Shown one piece after another: positions 1-7,187 of a stretch of DNA of 64,000 nt. Within the stretch, counting starts at the first letter, position 1, and each line of letters begins with the position of its first letter. Source of the stretch: Nocardia caishijiensis NBRC 108228. Lineage in GTDB: Bacteria; Actinomycetota; Actinomycetes; Mycobacteriales; Mycobacteriaceae. Where the stretch lies: contig NZ_BDBE01000040.1 in assembly GCF_001612825.1 (NCBI RefSeq), positions 166,122 through 230,121 of the forward strand, written 5' to 3'. The position numbers and the translations under genes are program-made. Under the pieces are notes generated by a model that saw only the letters and a program-made list of their open reading frames with translations, was not told the origin of the DNA and did no database searches.

Positions 1-2
1 GC

Positions 3-236
3 GATCTGATCACCGACGTGGTCGAGACCCTGCGCGCCGACCCCCGCGGCGCCAAACTGCACCGAGTCCTCGACCGCACCTACTTCCGACCGGCCCCCAC
101 CCAGGAGCGCGCGGCCGAAGTGCTCGGGCTCCCTTTCTCGACCTATCGGCGCCACCTCACCCAGGCAATCGAGCGGGTGGTGGCCGAACTGTGGGAACGC
201 GAGCTCTACGGTGCGCGACCGTCGGCCCCCGAGTGA
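3..236 (+). CDS. C-terminal part of an ATP-binding regulatory protein (partial at left edge)
   Basis: The frame is open from the left edge and ends in TGA. The 77 visible residues hold a helix-turn-helix-like segment (QERAAEVLGLPFSTYRRHL) that resembles sigma-70 region 4, followed by a charged helix. I recall this ending from large actinobacterial ATP-binding proteins of roughly 800 residues that carry an N-terminal P-loop domain and a C-terminal helix-turn-helix. None of the ATPase domain is in the window, so the family call rests only on the tail. The next gene is convergent, about 40 bases away, with no clear terminator between. Confidence 0.6.
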   Translation, partial: DLITDVVETLRADPRGAKLHRVLDRTYFRPAPTQERAAEVLGLPFSTYRRHLTQAIERVVAELWERELYGARPSAPE

Positions 237-274
237 TCGGGCCTCGGTTGTTCAGGGGCATCACCGAGTGAATC

Positions 275-1049
275 TCACCCGCCGGTCGCGGCGAGCACGC
301 GCGCGGCCTCCCGGTCGGCGGTGCCCTGCGGAGCGATGCCGGATTTCATGCCTGCCAGTTTCGCGTTGATGTCGTCGGCGACGGTGATCGGCGGGTAACC
401 CGGTCGGTCGGGGTGTGCGCAGCCGGGCAGGGTTTCGATGACGGCGTCGTGGTTGCCGTCGAAGAAGAACGCCGCGAAGCGGCGGCGCAGGATGCGTCCT
501 CGACGACTGGCGGGTTCACCCGGTGGACGGTCGAACGCCAGCGGCCGTTGGTCCACCGTGCCATCGCGTCGCCCAGGTTGACCAGCAGGGCGCCGTCGAC
601 GGGCGCTGGACATCGTGCCACTCGCCGTCCTGATCGAGCACTTGCAGGCCAGGCACCTGGTCGGCGTCAGGATGCCGAAGTCGGTGTGCGCGCCCATTCC
701 GGTCAGCTCCTCGGCGACGTCGATCTCGCCGTCGGGGAGGGCGTAGTTGTTCATTTTCAGCGCATCGATGAAGTGATCGGTCATGGTGTCGAAATGTCCC
801 GGCGCCAAACCCAAAGCGTCACAGCAGGCGACGAGCAGCGCCCGCGACACGGTGCGGGCCGCACCGAACCAGGACTCGACCGCGGTGCGGAAGTCGGGAA
901 CGATTTCCGGCCAGGTGTTGGCGGGGTCGGTCAACCCGGTGACCACCGAGGGATCGATGCCGTGTCCGACGATCTGCACGAAACCGACACTGCCGCAGGC
1001 GGTGTCGAGTTCGCGAGCGGCATCGGCACGGGCGGCTTCGGCGCCCCTC
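275..1049 (-). pseudogene. Decayed isopenicillin-N-synthase-like 2-oxoglutarate/Fe(II) oxygenase
   Basis: The reading frame begins without a start codon near 1045 (AARELDTACGSVGF, then VGHG), so the first 15-20 codons of a normal IPNS-family gene are gone. The HTDFG iron-binding pair (His and Asp) is readable. The frame then changes near 660 (VPGLQVLDQDGEWHDVQRP), near 590 (DGALLVNLGDAMARWTNGRW, with STVHR, the third iron ligand), and near 490-510 back to the original frame (RRFAAFFFDGN). Each change is in the direction expected for loss of one base, and three losses restore the frame. Family members hydroxylate or cyclise small molecules. This copy cannot make an intact enzyme unless the indels are sequencing errors. 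Its truncated 5' end abuts the truncated 5' end of the neighbouring substrate-binding protein. Confidence 0.75.
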
Positions 1050-1053
1050 GAAG

Positions 1054-1800
1054 ATGTACACCGACAACGGAATACACCTCGGCCTCGTACACGGCGATCA
1101 GCTCATCGCGGCCGCACCCGAACAGCGCGTCGTCGGCGTGACCCCGCTGCTGCAGTACAACCCGGCCATGCCCACCGTCGTGGTCTCCAAGGATCAGATC
1201 TTCCCGCAGTGGCTCGTCGCCAAGGGCCTGCTGAAATCGTCGCAACTCGACACCAGCTACGACGGCGCACCGGCCCGGTTCGTCGGCGATCCCGCGATCG
1301 CCCAGCAGGGCTTCGCCAATTCCGAGCCCTACACCTATGAACACGAGACACCGCACTGGAACAAGCCGGTGGCCTACGCGATGGTCAAGGACGCCGGTTA
1401 CGACGCGTACGCCTCCAACGTCACGGTCCGCGCGGACGCGCTCGAGGACCTGGCGCCGTGTTTGAGCAAGGTGGTCCCGAGGATCCAGCGGACCGGCAAG
1501 AACTACGTGACCGGCCCGGACGCCGTCAACGCCACCATCGTGGATTGGGTGGACCGCGACATGCCGTTCACCCCGTACAGCGAGGGCGAGGCCGCGTACT
1601 CGGCGCGCCTGCTAGCCGACAAGGAGGTGATCGCCCCCGGCCCCGACGGCGTGTACGGCAGTTACGACCTGACCAGGATCCAACCGATCAGCGACGACAT
1701 CGCCGCACTTCTCGAAGCCGACGGCGCGCCACGCCTACCCCGTCCGCTGCCACTGAACGAGCTGTACACCAACCGATTCGTCAGCACCGAGGTCCGGTAG
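1054..1800 (+). pseudogene. 5'-truncated ABC transporter substrate-binding protein (NMT1/SsuA type)
   Basis: The 248 codons match the body of a periplasmic-type binding protein for a nitrate/sulfonate/thiamine-precursor-class importer (YTDNGIHLGLV, then VVGVTPLLQYNP, then FTPYSEGEAAYSARLLADK). The signal peptide, lipobox and first beta-strand are missing, and no ribosome-binding site precedes the ATG at 1054. That ATG is probably an internal Met left at the edge of a deletion. Normal members have about 320-350 residues. No permease or ATPase partner is nearby. The downstream frame is clean to its stop. Without export this protein would be non-functional as a transporter subunit. Confidence 0.65.
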
Positions 1801-1826
1801 ACGCACACCGGGGCGGCGGTCCGGCT

Positions 1827-1853
1827 CTGTTATAGTCTATACGACTAGAACAG
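1827..1853. promoter_or_regulatory. Long dyad operator in front of the SPFH gene
   Basis: Left arm CTGTTATAGTC (1827-1837) and right arm GACTAGAACAG (1843-1853) are reverse complements at 10 of 11 positions around the 5-base spacer TATAC. The dyad ends where the AGAGGAGG ribosome-binding site (1852-1859) begins, so a bound protein would sit on the promoter or leader. It is AT-rich in a very GC-rich region. No regulator gene adjoins it, so the binding protein is unknown. TATAGT or TATACG inside it could be a -10 element. Confidence 0.6.
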
Positions 1854-1864
1854 AGGAGGCGGCG

Positions 1865-2809
1865 ATGGCCGATATCACCAGCTACCCCGGTTTGCGGCAC
1901 CTGCGGGGAGCTCCGACGATCCACGTCCGGCATGTCCGCAAGGGCAAGGTCCTGCACGACGGCACGGGGCTGAGCTTCTGGTTCCGACCCGGCACGGCGG
2001 TGCTCAGCGAGGTCCCGGTGGACGACCGGGAGCTGCCGATGCTCTTCCACGCCCGCACGCGGGACTACCAGGACGTCACGGTCCAGCTGACGGTCACCTA
2101 CCGCTGCACCGATCCCGCCGTCGCGACGACCCGAATCGACTTCTCGATCGACCCCGACTCGGGAACCTGGCGGCAGGACCCGCTGAGCCAGATCGCGAAC
2201 ACGCTGACCGAGAACACCCAGCAGCACGCCCTCGGGATCCTCGCCACCCTCGATCTCGAGACCGCGATTCGCACCGGTGTCGACCAGGTCAAGGAGGCCA
2301 CCCGCGGGGTGAGCGCCGCGCACATCGGGCTGGAGATCATCGATGTTCGCGTCGTCGCGATCCGCCCGGACGCGGCGATGGAGAAGGCGCTGCAGACCAC
2401 CGTCCGGGAAAAGGTTCAGCAGGAAGCGGACCGGGCGACCTACGAGCGGCGCGCGCTTGCCGTCGAACGGGAGCGCGCGATCAGCGAGAACGAACTGCAG
2501 AACCAGATCGAGCTGGCGAAACGCGAGGAGCTCCTGCTCGTCCAGCGTGGCGCGAACGCGCTCGAGCAGGCCGAGAGCCAGGCCAGAGCGGGCCGGATCG
2601 CCGACAACGCCAAGGCCGACGGGATCCGCAAGCTCGCCGAGGCTCGAGCCGCGGGCGAGAAGGCACGTCTGGACGCCTACCGGGATGTCCCGAGGGAAAC
2701 GCTCTACGCGTTGGCGGCGAAGGAACTCGCGGGCAACCTGCCGGAAATCGGGAGCCTCACCCTCACCCCGGACATGATCGCGCCGATCCTGCAACGGTTC
2801 ACCCGATGA
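1865..2809 (+). CDS. SPFH/band 7 domain protein (prohibitin/stomatin superfamily)
   Basis: 314 residues. The N-terminal 170 or so form an SPFH-like beta domain (FRPGTAVLSEVPVDDRELPM, then DVTVQLTVTYR). A long charged coiled-coil region follows at about 180-270, rich in Glu, Arg and Ala (VERERAISENELQNQIELA), then a helix with TLYALAAKELAGNLPEIG. SPFH proteins assemble into membrane-associated rings or lattices. This one has no N-terminal hydrophobic anchor, so it may be peripheral or cytosolic. The start is fixed by AGAGGAGG five bases upstream. The stop overlaps the next start by 4 bases (ATGA), so it is translationally coupled to the NAD-kinase-like gene. The upstream dyad suggests repressor control. 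Function unknown; the family call is firm. Confidence 0.85.
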   Translation: MADITSYPGLRHLRGAPTIHVRHVRKGKVLHDGTGLSFWFRPGTAVLSEVPVDDRELPMLFHARTRDYQDVTVQLTVTYRCTDPAVATTRIDFSIDPDSGTWRQDPLSQIANTLTENTQQHALGILATLDLETAIRTGVDQVKEATRGVSAAHIGLEIIDVRVVAIRPDAAMEKALQTTVREKVQQEADRATYERRALAVERERAISENELQNQIELAKREELLLVQRGANALEQAESQARAGRIADNAKADGIRKLAEARAAGEKARLDAYRDVPRETLYALAAKELAGNLPEIGSLTLTPDMIAPILQRFTR

Positions 2810-3657
2810 GCCTGGCTCCCCGAATCGTGCTGGTACATCGGCGAACCGAGCTGTCCGAACTGCTGGCGCGGCACGGCACACGCGGACAGGTGGAGTTCTT
2901 CCTGGCCTCGCGTGGCCGGTCACTCAACGAAGTGACGGAGCGCGACCGGCGGACCCGGGCGGCGATCGGGGCGGTCGGTGCCGCGATTCCCCTGGACTGG
3001 CGTCGCGGCATGGTCGAGCGAGAAGACCTGTCGCGGTTCCTGTTCGGCCCCGAGGACATCGTGGTGATCGTCGGGCAGGACGGGTTGGTCGCGAACGTGG
3101 CCAAGTACCTCGACGGCCAGCCCGTGATCGGCATCGGCCCGGAACCGGGTGTGCTCGCCGAGCACTCCCCCACCGACGCGGCCGAACTCCTGCGCAGTAC
3201 CGACACGGTCGAGGAGCGCACGATGGTCGAGGCGAGAACGGACGACGGCGCGACCCTGCGCGCGCTCAACGAGATCTACCTCGGCCATCCGAGCCACCAG
3301 ACCAGCCGCTATCGCCTCCGCGACGAGCGCCAGGCGTCCTCGGGCATCCTCGTGAGCAGCGGCACGGGTGCGACAGGTTGGTGTCTGTCCGTGCACCGCG
3401 AACGGAAAAGCACTGTGTCCCTGCCCGCTCCGACCGAACGTCGGCTCGTGTGGTTCGTGCGGGAAGCCTGGCCGTCCCCGGTCACCGGGATCGCGCACAC
3501 CGAAGGCGAGATCACCGCCGACGGGTTGCCCGTCGACGTGGAGTCCGACGGACTGGTGGCTTTCGGCGACGGCATCGAGCACGATGCTCTGCGTCTCGGC
3601 TGGGGGCAGCGGTTGACCGTGGGACTCGCCACCACATGCCTGCGCCTCGTGCGTTGA
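2806..3657 (+). CDS. NAD-kinase-like protein
   Basis: 283 residues. The family's nucleotide-binding signature is present in altered form: VIVGQDGLVANVAKYL stands where NAD kinases have GGDG (the Asp is kept, the first Gly is Gln), and SSGILVSSGTGATGW stands for the DGxxxSTPTGSTAY region. LNEIYLGHPS occupies the place of the substrate-contacting NE/ND motif. NAD kinases phosphorylate NAD(H) to NADP(H). The altered motif makes another phosphoryl acceptor possible. It is translationally coupled to the SPFH gene, which suggests joint function. It is unlikely to be the housekeeping NAD kinase, which normally sits near recN or tlyA. The fold is fairly sure and the substrate is not known. Confidence 0.7.
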   Translation: MSLAPRIVLVHRRTELSELLARHGTRGQVEFFLASRGRSLNEVTERDRRTRAAIGAVGAAIPLDWRRGMVEREDLSRFLFGPEDIVVIVGQDGLVANVAKYLDGQPVIGIGPEPGVLAEHSPTDAAELLRSTDTVEERTMVEARTDDGATLRALNEIYLGHPSHQTSRYRLRDERQASSGILVSSGTGATGWCLSVHRERKSTVSLPAPTERRLVWFVREAWPSPVTGIAHTEGEITADGLPVDVESDGLVAFGDGIEHDALRLGWGQRLTVGLATTCLRLVR

Positions 3658-3772
3658 CGCCCACCGGATCGGTTCGCACACAGCGAACTCGCAGCCGATG
3701 GGCTGAGCAGCACGGTTCCGATTCTCGGCGCGAGCTCGGGGGTGCTCCTCGCGGCGTCGCTACCCTCGTGGG

Positions 3773-4081
3773 ATGGGCGGGGACTTGCTGCTGTTGATCG
3801 CCACCGTCGGTCCGTTGGCATTGTTCGGGTGGGCGGCCGTCCGGGCGAAGAATCTCGGACTCGGTGGATCGTTCGTCGGACCGTTCCAGGAGATGTTCGA
3901 TCCTGGTGCGGCACGGGCGCAGGTGGTGATCGAGGAACGCGCGGAACTGCCGGATCCGGCGGATTCCGGCGACCCCGACAACGACGACGACACACCGAAT
4001 ACGGTGGTGTACAAGGGTATTCGTCTCTACATCGATCCCACCAAGGCACGGAGACGGCTGGACGACGAGGCAAGGGACTGA
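3773..4081 (+). CDS. Small single-pass membrane protein, unknown
   Basis: 102 residues with a hydrophobic N-terminal helix (LLLLIATVGPLALFGWAAV) and then a soluble acidic tail (DSGDPDNDDD) ending in basic residues. I do not recognise a domain. Reading-frame composition is normal for the region. The ATG at 3773 has only a weak GTGGG upstream as ribosome-binding site. It lies 115 bases after the NAD-kinase-like gene and 7 bases before the kinase remnant. In what I recall of related genomes, a short membrane protein of this kind precedes that kinase-like gene. Confidence 0.55.
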   Translation: MGGDLLLLIATVGPLALFGWAAVRAKNLGLGGSFVGPFQEMFDPGAARAQVVIEERAELPDPADSGDPDNDDDTPNTVVYKGIRLYIDPTKARRRLDDEARD

Positions 4082-4088
4082 CACCCGG

Positions 4089-4501
4089 ATGTCGCAGAGG
4101 GAACGCCTCCACACCCACCACACGATCGCCACAGCACTGGCCCGCCACAGCGACCGCGCGTTGCTCGACCTCGTCGAGGCGGCCTTGCCCCTCGGCACCG
4201 GGATCGGTGGAAAGGCGGCGCTGCTGGACATGGCCGGGACACCGGTTTTCGTGAAGCGAGTGCCTCTGACCGATCTGGAACGGCAGCCGGAGCACGTCCG
4301 GTCGACAGCGAATCTGTTCGATCTGCCGCAGTTCTACCACGACCTCCCGGCGGAAAGGCGGCGATCATCACCCGCTACGCGCCGATCGCCGCCGCGATGT
4401 CGGCGTTCATGCTCGAGTTCCAGCGGACGAGCCGCACCACGCCCTACCCGAACGAGGAGATCGAACGACTGCTCGGCGTCGTTTCAGGCGAGCGGGCCTG
4501 A
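4089..4501 (+). pseudogene. Kinase/phosphotransferase-like gene with large internal deletion
   Basis: The first 85 or so codons are a clean N-terminus of a protein-kinase-like family (GTGIGGKAALLDMAGTPVFV, then KRVPLTDLERQPEHVRSTAN, then LFDLPQFYH). At about 4340-4360 the frame breaks. A different frame carries what looks like a distant piece of the same protein (ITRYAPIAAAMSAFMLEFQ, ending in TGA at 4499-4501). Full members as I recall them have some 150 or more residues between these two blocks, including the catalytic centre. So an internal stretch was lost with a frameshift, and the gene is dead unless mis-assembled. Confidence 0.6.
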
Positions 4502-4504
4502 TGT

Positions 4505-4650
4505 TCAGATGCGGTATGACCGCCGAGTGGCGACGGCCCAGATGATGGGGTTGATGATCCCCGCCACCAGGAGCAGGATCGCCGCGAGCATCGTGATCCC
4601 GACGGCCGTGCCCTGGCGAACGGGTTGGGTTCACCCGGGTTGGTCGTCAT
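4505..4650 (-). pseudogene. Possible small membrane protein, frameshifted, downstream of the AI-2E transporter
   Basis: An ATG at 4650 lies inside the end of the preceding gene, with AAAGGGA seven bases upstream, and starts TTNPGEPNPFA. A second frame then gives a strongly hydrophobic helix (GITMLAAILLLVAGIINPII) and a basic end (WAVATRRSYRI) before TGA at 4505-4507. Joining the two needs one frameshift near 4610. Alternatively a 28-residue peptide starts at an ATG inside the hydrophobic part. The hydrophobic segment with G/C third positions looks coding, but the gene structure is uncertain. Confidence 0.35.
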
Positions 4651-5734
4651 CTTTGTCCCTTTTCGTCGGGAGTGGGCCTCCGATCAGGACGTCCGCCCAG
4701 CGGGTGGAGGGGTCGACGTCGAGGAGGAGGGCTTTCACCAAGAGGGTCAGGGGGACGGCGAGGATGGCGCCGAGGCCGCCGAGTACCCAGGCCCAGAACA
4801 CCAGGGACAGAAATGTGATGGTGACGCTGAGTCCTACGGCGTCACCGACGAATTTGGGTTGGATGATCGACTGGATGACGAAGTTGATCGCGCTGTACAC
4901 GACGATCACCCACACCATCAGGACCGGTCCGCTGTCGAGCAGCGCCAGCAGGGCGGGTGGGGCCAAGCCGATGACGAAGCCGATGTTCGGGATGTAGTTG
5001 GTGATGAACGACAGCAGCGCCCACAGCACCGGCAGCGGCACTCCCATGAGCCACAGCGCACCGCCGTCGATCACCGCGACGATCGCGCCGAAGACGGTCG
5101 ACACGACCAGGTATTTGCGGGTGCCCGCGGTGAAATTGCCGAGCGCCTGGGCGATGGCGGGCCGTTCGGCGGCCACCACGGCCATCCGGGGACGCATGGT
5201 CATCCCGTCGACGGCCATGAAGAGCAACAGCGCGACCACGAAGAACAGATTCGAGAACACTCCGACGACCCCACCGAGCAGGTTGTCGAGCAACCCGACG
5301 AGCTTGCCGACATCGATGCCCTGCAAGGCCTTCTGGATCTGGTCGTGACTGAGCCCGGCGTCGTCGAGCCAGCCGCGCACCGTGCCGAGCAGGTCGTCGA
5401 GACGGCCGGTGTACTGCGGCAATTGAGAGGCCAGCTGAGCGACCGAAAGCACAAGCGCCCCACCGAAACCCACCAGGATGAGCAACACCGCGCCGAAGGC
5501 GAGCAGCATCCCGAGCCAGGCCGGGCCACCACGCTGCTGCACGCGGGTCTGGATCGGTTGCACCGCGATGGTGAGCATCAAGGCCAGGAATGTCGGACCG
5601 ACGACTCCGGCGAAGGCTTTGAGCCCCGCGACGCAGATGATGATCGCGGCGATCGACAACAGCACGACGAGGCCGCGAGGAATCGACCAACCGGCCGCGC
5701 CGGGGAACTGCCGGACCGTGCCCGTGGTGTCCAT
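4631..5734 (-). CDS. AI-2E family transporter (PerM-like permease)
   Basis: 367 residues with about eight predicted membrane helices: two near the N-terminus, then an extracytoplasmic/amphipathic segment around residues 100-150, then helices at about 155-175 and 205-335. The family's typical late region is present (FITNYIPNIG, then VYSAINFVIQSIIQPKFVGD). Members are called autoinducer-2 exporters or Na+/H+-type carriers, and the substrate is usually unknown. The gene is divergent from the PLDc_N/SHOCT gene across a 322-base region holding two related dyads. The downstream small frame starts within its last codons. Confidence 0.85.
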   Translation of the reverse strand: MDTTGTVRQFPGAAGWSIPRGLVVLLSIAAIIICVAGLKAFAGVVGPTFLALMLTIAVQPIQTRVQQRGGPAWLGMLLAFGAVLLILVGFGGALVLSVAQLASQLPQYTGRLDDLLGTVRGWLDDAGLSHDQIQKALQGIDVGKLVGLLDNLLGGVVGVFSNLFFVVALLLFMAVDGMTMRPRMAVVAAERPAIAQALGNFTAGTRKYLVVSTVFGAIVAVIDGGALWLMGVPLPVLWALLSFITNYIPNIGFVIGLAPPALLALLDSGPVLMVWVIVVYSAINFVIQSIIQPKFVGDAVGLSVTITFLSLVFWAWVLGGLGAILAVPLTLLVKALLLDVDPSTRWADVLIGGPLPTKRDKDDDQPG

Positions 5735-5768
5735 GCGGCGACGCTAACCACGCGCGCACAGCTCCGGA

Positions 5769-5785
5769 TCACCCGTTCAGGGTGA
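5769..5785. promoter_or_regulatory. TCACCC-N5-GGGTGA dyad, site 1
   Basis: TCACCC (5769-5774), spacer GTTCA, GGGTGA (5780-5785). The 6-base arms are perfect. It lies 35 bases upstream of the AI-2E start on the minus strand. It is followed by ATCGC, which also follows the reverse complement of site 4 at 8898-8914. The protein that binds it is unknown. Confidence 0.5.
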
Positions 5786-5808
5786 ATCGCATGGCGCCGG
5801 ACCGGCGG

Positions 5809-5831
5809 AATTCATCCGTTCCGGGTGAATT
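5809..5831. promoter_or_regulatory. TCACCC-type dyad, site 2
   Basis: AATTCATCC (5809-5817), spacer GTTCC, GGGTGAATT (5823-5831). The 9-base arms match at 8 positions. It shares the GTTC spacer core with site 1. The centre-to-centre distance between the two is 43 bases, close to four helical turns, so a regulator could occupy both on one face. Confidence 0.5.
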
Positions 5832-6056
5832 CACGGGCACGAGCGCTTTCTAGCATTGGCCGGACATGGCGAAAGGACCGCGAGTCCTCTCGGACGCGCA
5901 GGTCGCCGAGTCGACGATCTCGTGCCCTGGCAACCCGACGTCGTGGTCGTGCACAACGTCGGCGGCCGGGTGCGACCACGGTGACAGCGCGGTCATCGGA
6001 AAACCCGTTGTGGCCACCGACCGGTGGACACACCGCACGAAAGTGAGGGATCGACC

Positions 6057-6431
6057 ATGGATTTCTGGGATGTCATCTGGGCCATCGTGGTGAGCTTCGC
6101 GTTCATCGCGTACCTGCTGCTGATCTTCACCATCCTGACCGACCTGTTCCGGGACCGGAAGACCTCGGGTTGGGTGAAGGCGATCTGGGTGCTGTGCCTG
6201 TTCATCTTCCCGTTGATCACCGGGCTGGTGTATCTCATCGTGCGCGGTGGCGGAATGGGCGAACGCACCGCCGAAGCCGAGCAGCAGGCCAAAGCGGCGA
6301 CCGACGACTACATCCGGCAGACCGCGGGCACCAGTTCCGCCGCCCAGATCGCGGACGCGAAGAAGCTGCTGGACTCGGGCGCCATCACCGAGGGCGAATT
6401 CCAACAGCTCAAGGCCAAAGCGCTCGCCTGA
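6057..6431 (+). CDS. PLDc_N and SHOCT domain membrane protein
   Basis: 124 residues from the ATG at 6057, chosen because GAGGGA lies seven bases upstream; an earlier in-frame ATG at 6024 lacks a ribosome-binding site. Two membrane helices (about 3-28 and 43-65) form the PLDc_N-type cardiolipin-synthase N-terminal hairpin. A linker and a C-terminal SHOCT motif follow (AQIADAKKLLDSGAITEGEF). SHOCT segments are short C-terminal helices thought to mediate assembly or membrane-stress responses. There is no phospholipase D catalytic domain. Often seen beside stress or transporter genes. Confidence 0.8.
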   Translation: MDFWDVIWAIVVSFAFIAYLLLIFTILTDLFRDRKTSGWVKAIWVLCLFIFPLITGLVYLIVRGGGMGERTAEAEQQAKAATDDYIRQTAGTSSAAQIADAKKLLDSGAITEGEFQQLKAKALA

Positions 6432-6463
6432 TCTCCCGACCGGGACGGGCGGCCGTCGCGATC

Positions 6464-6480
6464 TCACCCCTCGCGTGTGA
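6464..6480. promoter_or_regulatory. TCACCC-type dyad, degenerate site 3
   Basis: TCACCC (6464-6469), spacer CTCGC, GTGTGA (6475-6480). One position differs from the perfect GGGTGA arm and the spacer length is the same as in the other sites. It lies 36 bases before the GAP-family start codon, where a promoter is expected. Listed because three better copies occur within 2.5 kb. Confidence 0.35.
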
Positions 6481-6515
6481 GGCGAGGCGTCGACCTGCGG
6501 GTCTACCGTCGCGCT

Positions 6516-7175
6516 ATGGGCCAGGTAATCGGAGATCTGCTTCCCCTCGCCATCGGTGTCGCGTTGTCGCCGATCCCCGTCGTGGCGACGATCCTGATGA
6601 TTCTGTCCGCGCGCGGGCGTGGAGCGGCAACCGGTTTCGCCACCGGCTGGGTGCTCGGCATTCTCCTGGTCACCGGCGTGGTGACGATCTTCGCCGGTGC
6701 CCTCGACAGCCCCGGCGACAGTGAGCCGGGGACGGCGGCATCGTGGATCAAGGTCGTGCTCGGGCTGCTGCTGGTCGGTTTGGCGGTGAAACAGTGGCAG
6801 GCGCGCTCGGACACCGAGGTGCCCGGCTGGATGCGGGCGATCGACACCCTCACCCCGGTGAAGGCGGCGGGACTCGGCGCGCTCCTGTCGGGCGTGAACC
6901 CGAAGAACTTGCTGTTGTGTGTGTCGGCGGGGGTCGCGATCGGCGCCGCCGGTCTCGGCACCGGCGGCACGATCGGGGCGATCGTGGTGTTCACGGTGCT
7001 CGCCTCGGCCACCGTCCTGACCGTGGTGCTGGGCTATCTCCTCGCGGCCGAGCGACTCGGCCCGGCGCTCGACCACCTCCGGGTGTGGTTGCAGGACAAC
7101 AACCATGCCGTGCTGGCCATTGTGCTGCTGATCATGGGCGCGGTGGTCCTCGGCAAAGGGCTGGGCGGATTGTAA
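6516..7175 (+). CDS. GAP-family (sulfolipid-1-addressing protein-like) membrane protein
   Basis: 219 residues, about six membrane helices, LysE-like topology: helices near 5-28, 38-58, 75-92, 115-140, 145-170 and 195-217. The GAP/Sap family of mycobacteria helps address glycopeptidolipid or sulfolipid to the cell surface; outside mycobacteria the cargo is unknown. Motifs include PLAIGVALSPIPVVA and LSGVNPKNLLL, both typical. The start is ATG 6516; an upstream in-frame GTG would sit inside the dyad at 6464-6480. The SulP gene follows after 12 bases, so the two are probably one transcript. Confidence 0.8.
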   Translation: MGQVIGDLLPLAIGVALSPIPVVATILMILSARGRGAATGFATGWVLGILLVTGVVTIFAGALDSPGDSEPGTAASWIKVVLGLLLVGLAVKQWQARSDTEVPGWMRAIDTLTPVKAAGLGALLSGVNPKNLLLCVSAGVAIGAAGLGTGGTIGAIVVFTVLASATVLTVVLGYLLAAERLGPALDHLRVWLQDNNHAVLAIVLLIMGAVVLGKGLGGL

Positions 7176-7187
7176 GGGGTGCGGCCG

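Larger units (their letters stand above)
5735..6056. other. Divergent intergenic region with two dyads and a coding-like scrap
   Basis: 322 bases between the AI-2E transporter and the PLDc_N/SHOCT gene. It contains two related dyads at 5769-5785 and 5809-5831. Beyond them, 5910-5984 reads in one frame as DDLVPWQPDVVVVHNVGG before a stop, and a different frame opens at an ATG at 5866. This looks like a short remnant of a lost gene, but I cannot name it. No RNA gene or terminator is evident. Confidence 0.4.

Noticed and set aside
1843..1853. KstR or LexA half-site reading of the right arm with AGAAC
   Set aside because: The partner half is not at the KstR (2-base) or LexA (4-base) spacing. The long 11-base dyad explains the sequence better.
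5769..5831. PHO box (PhoP/RegX3) reading of the TCACCC dyads
   Set aside because: PHO boxes are direct repeats of GTTCACC-like units at 11-base steps. These are inverted repeats with fixed 5-base spacers.
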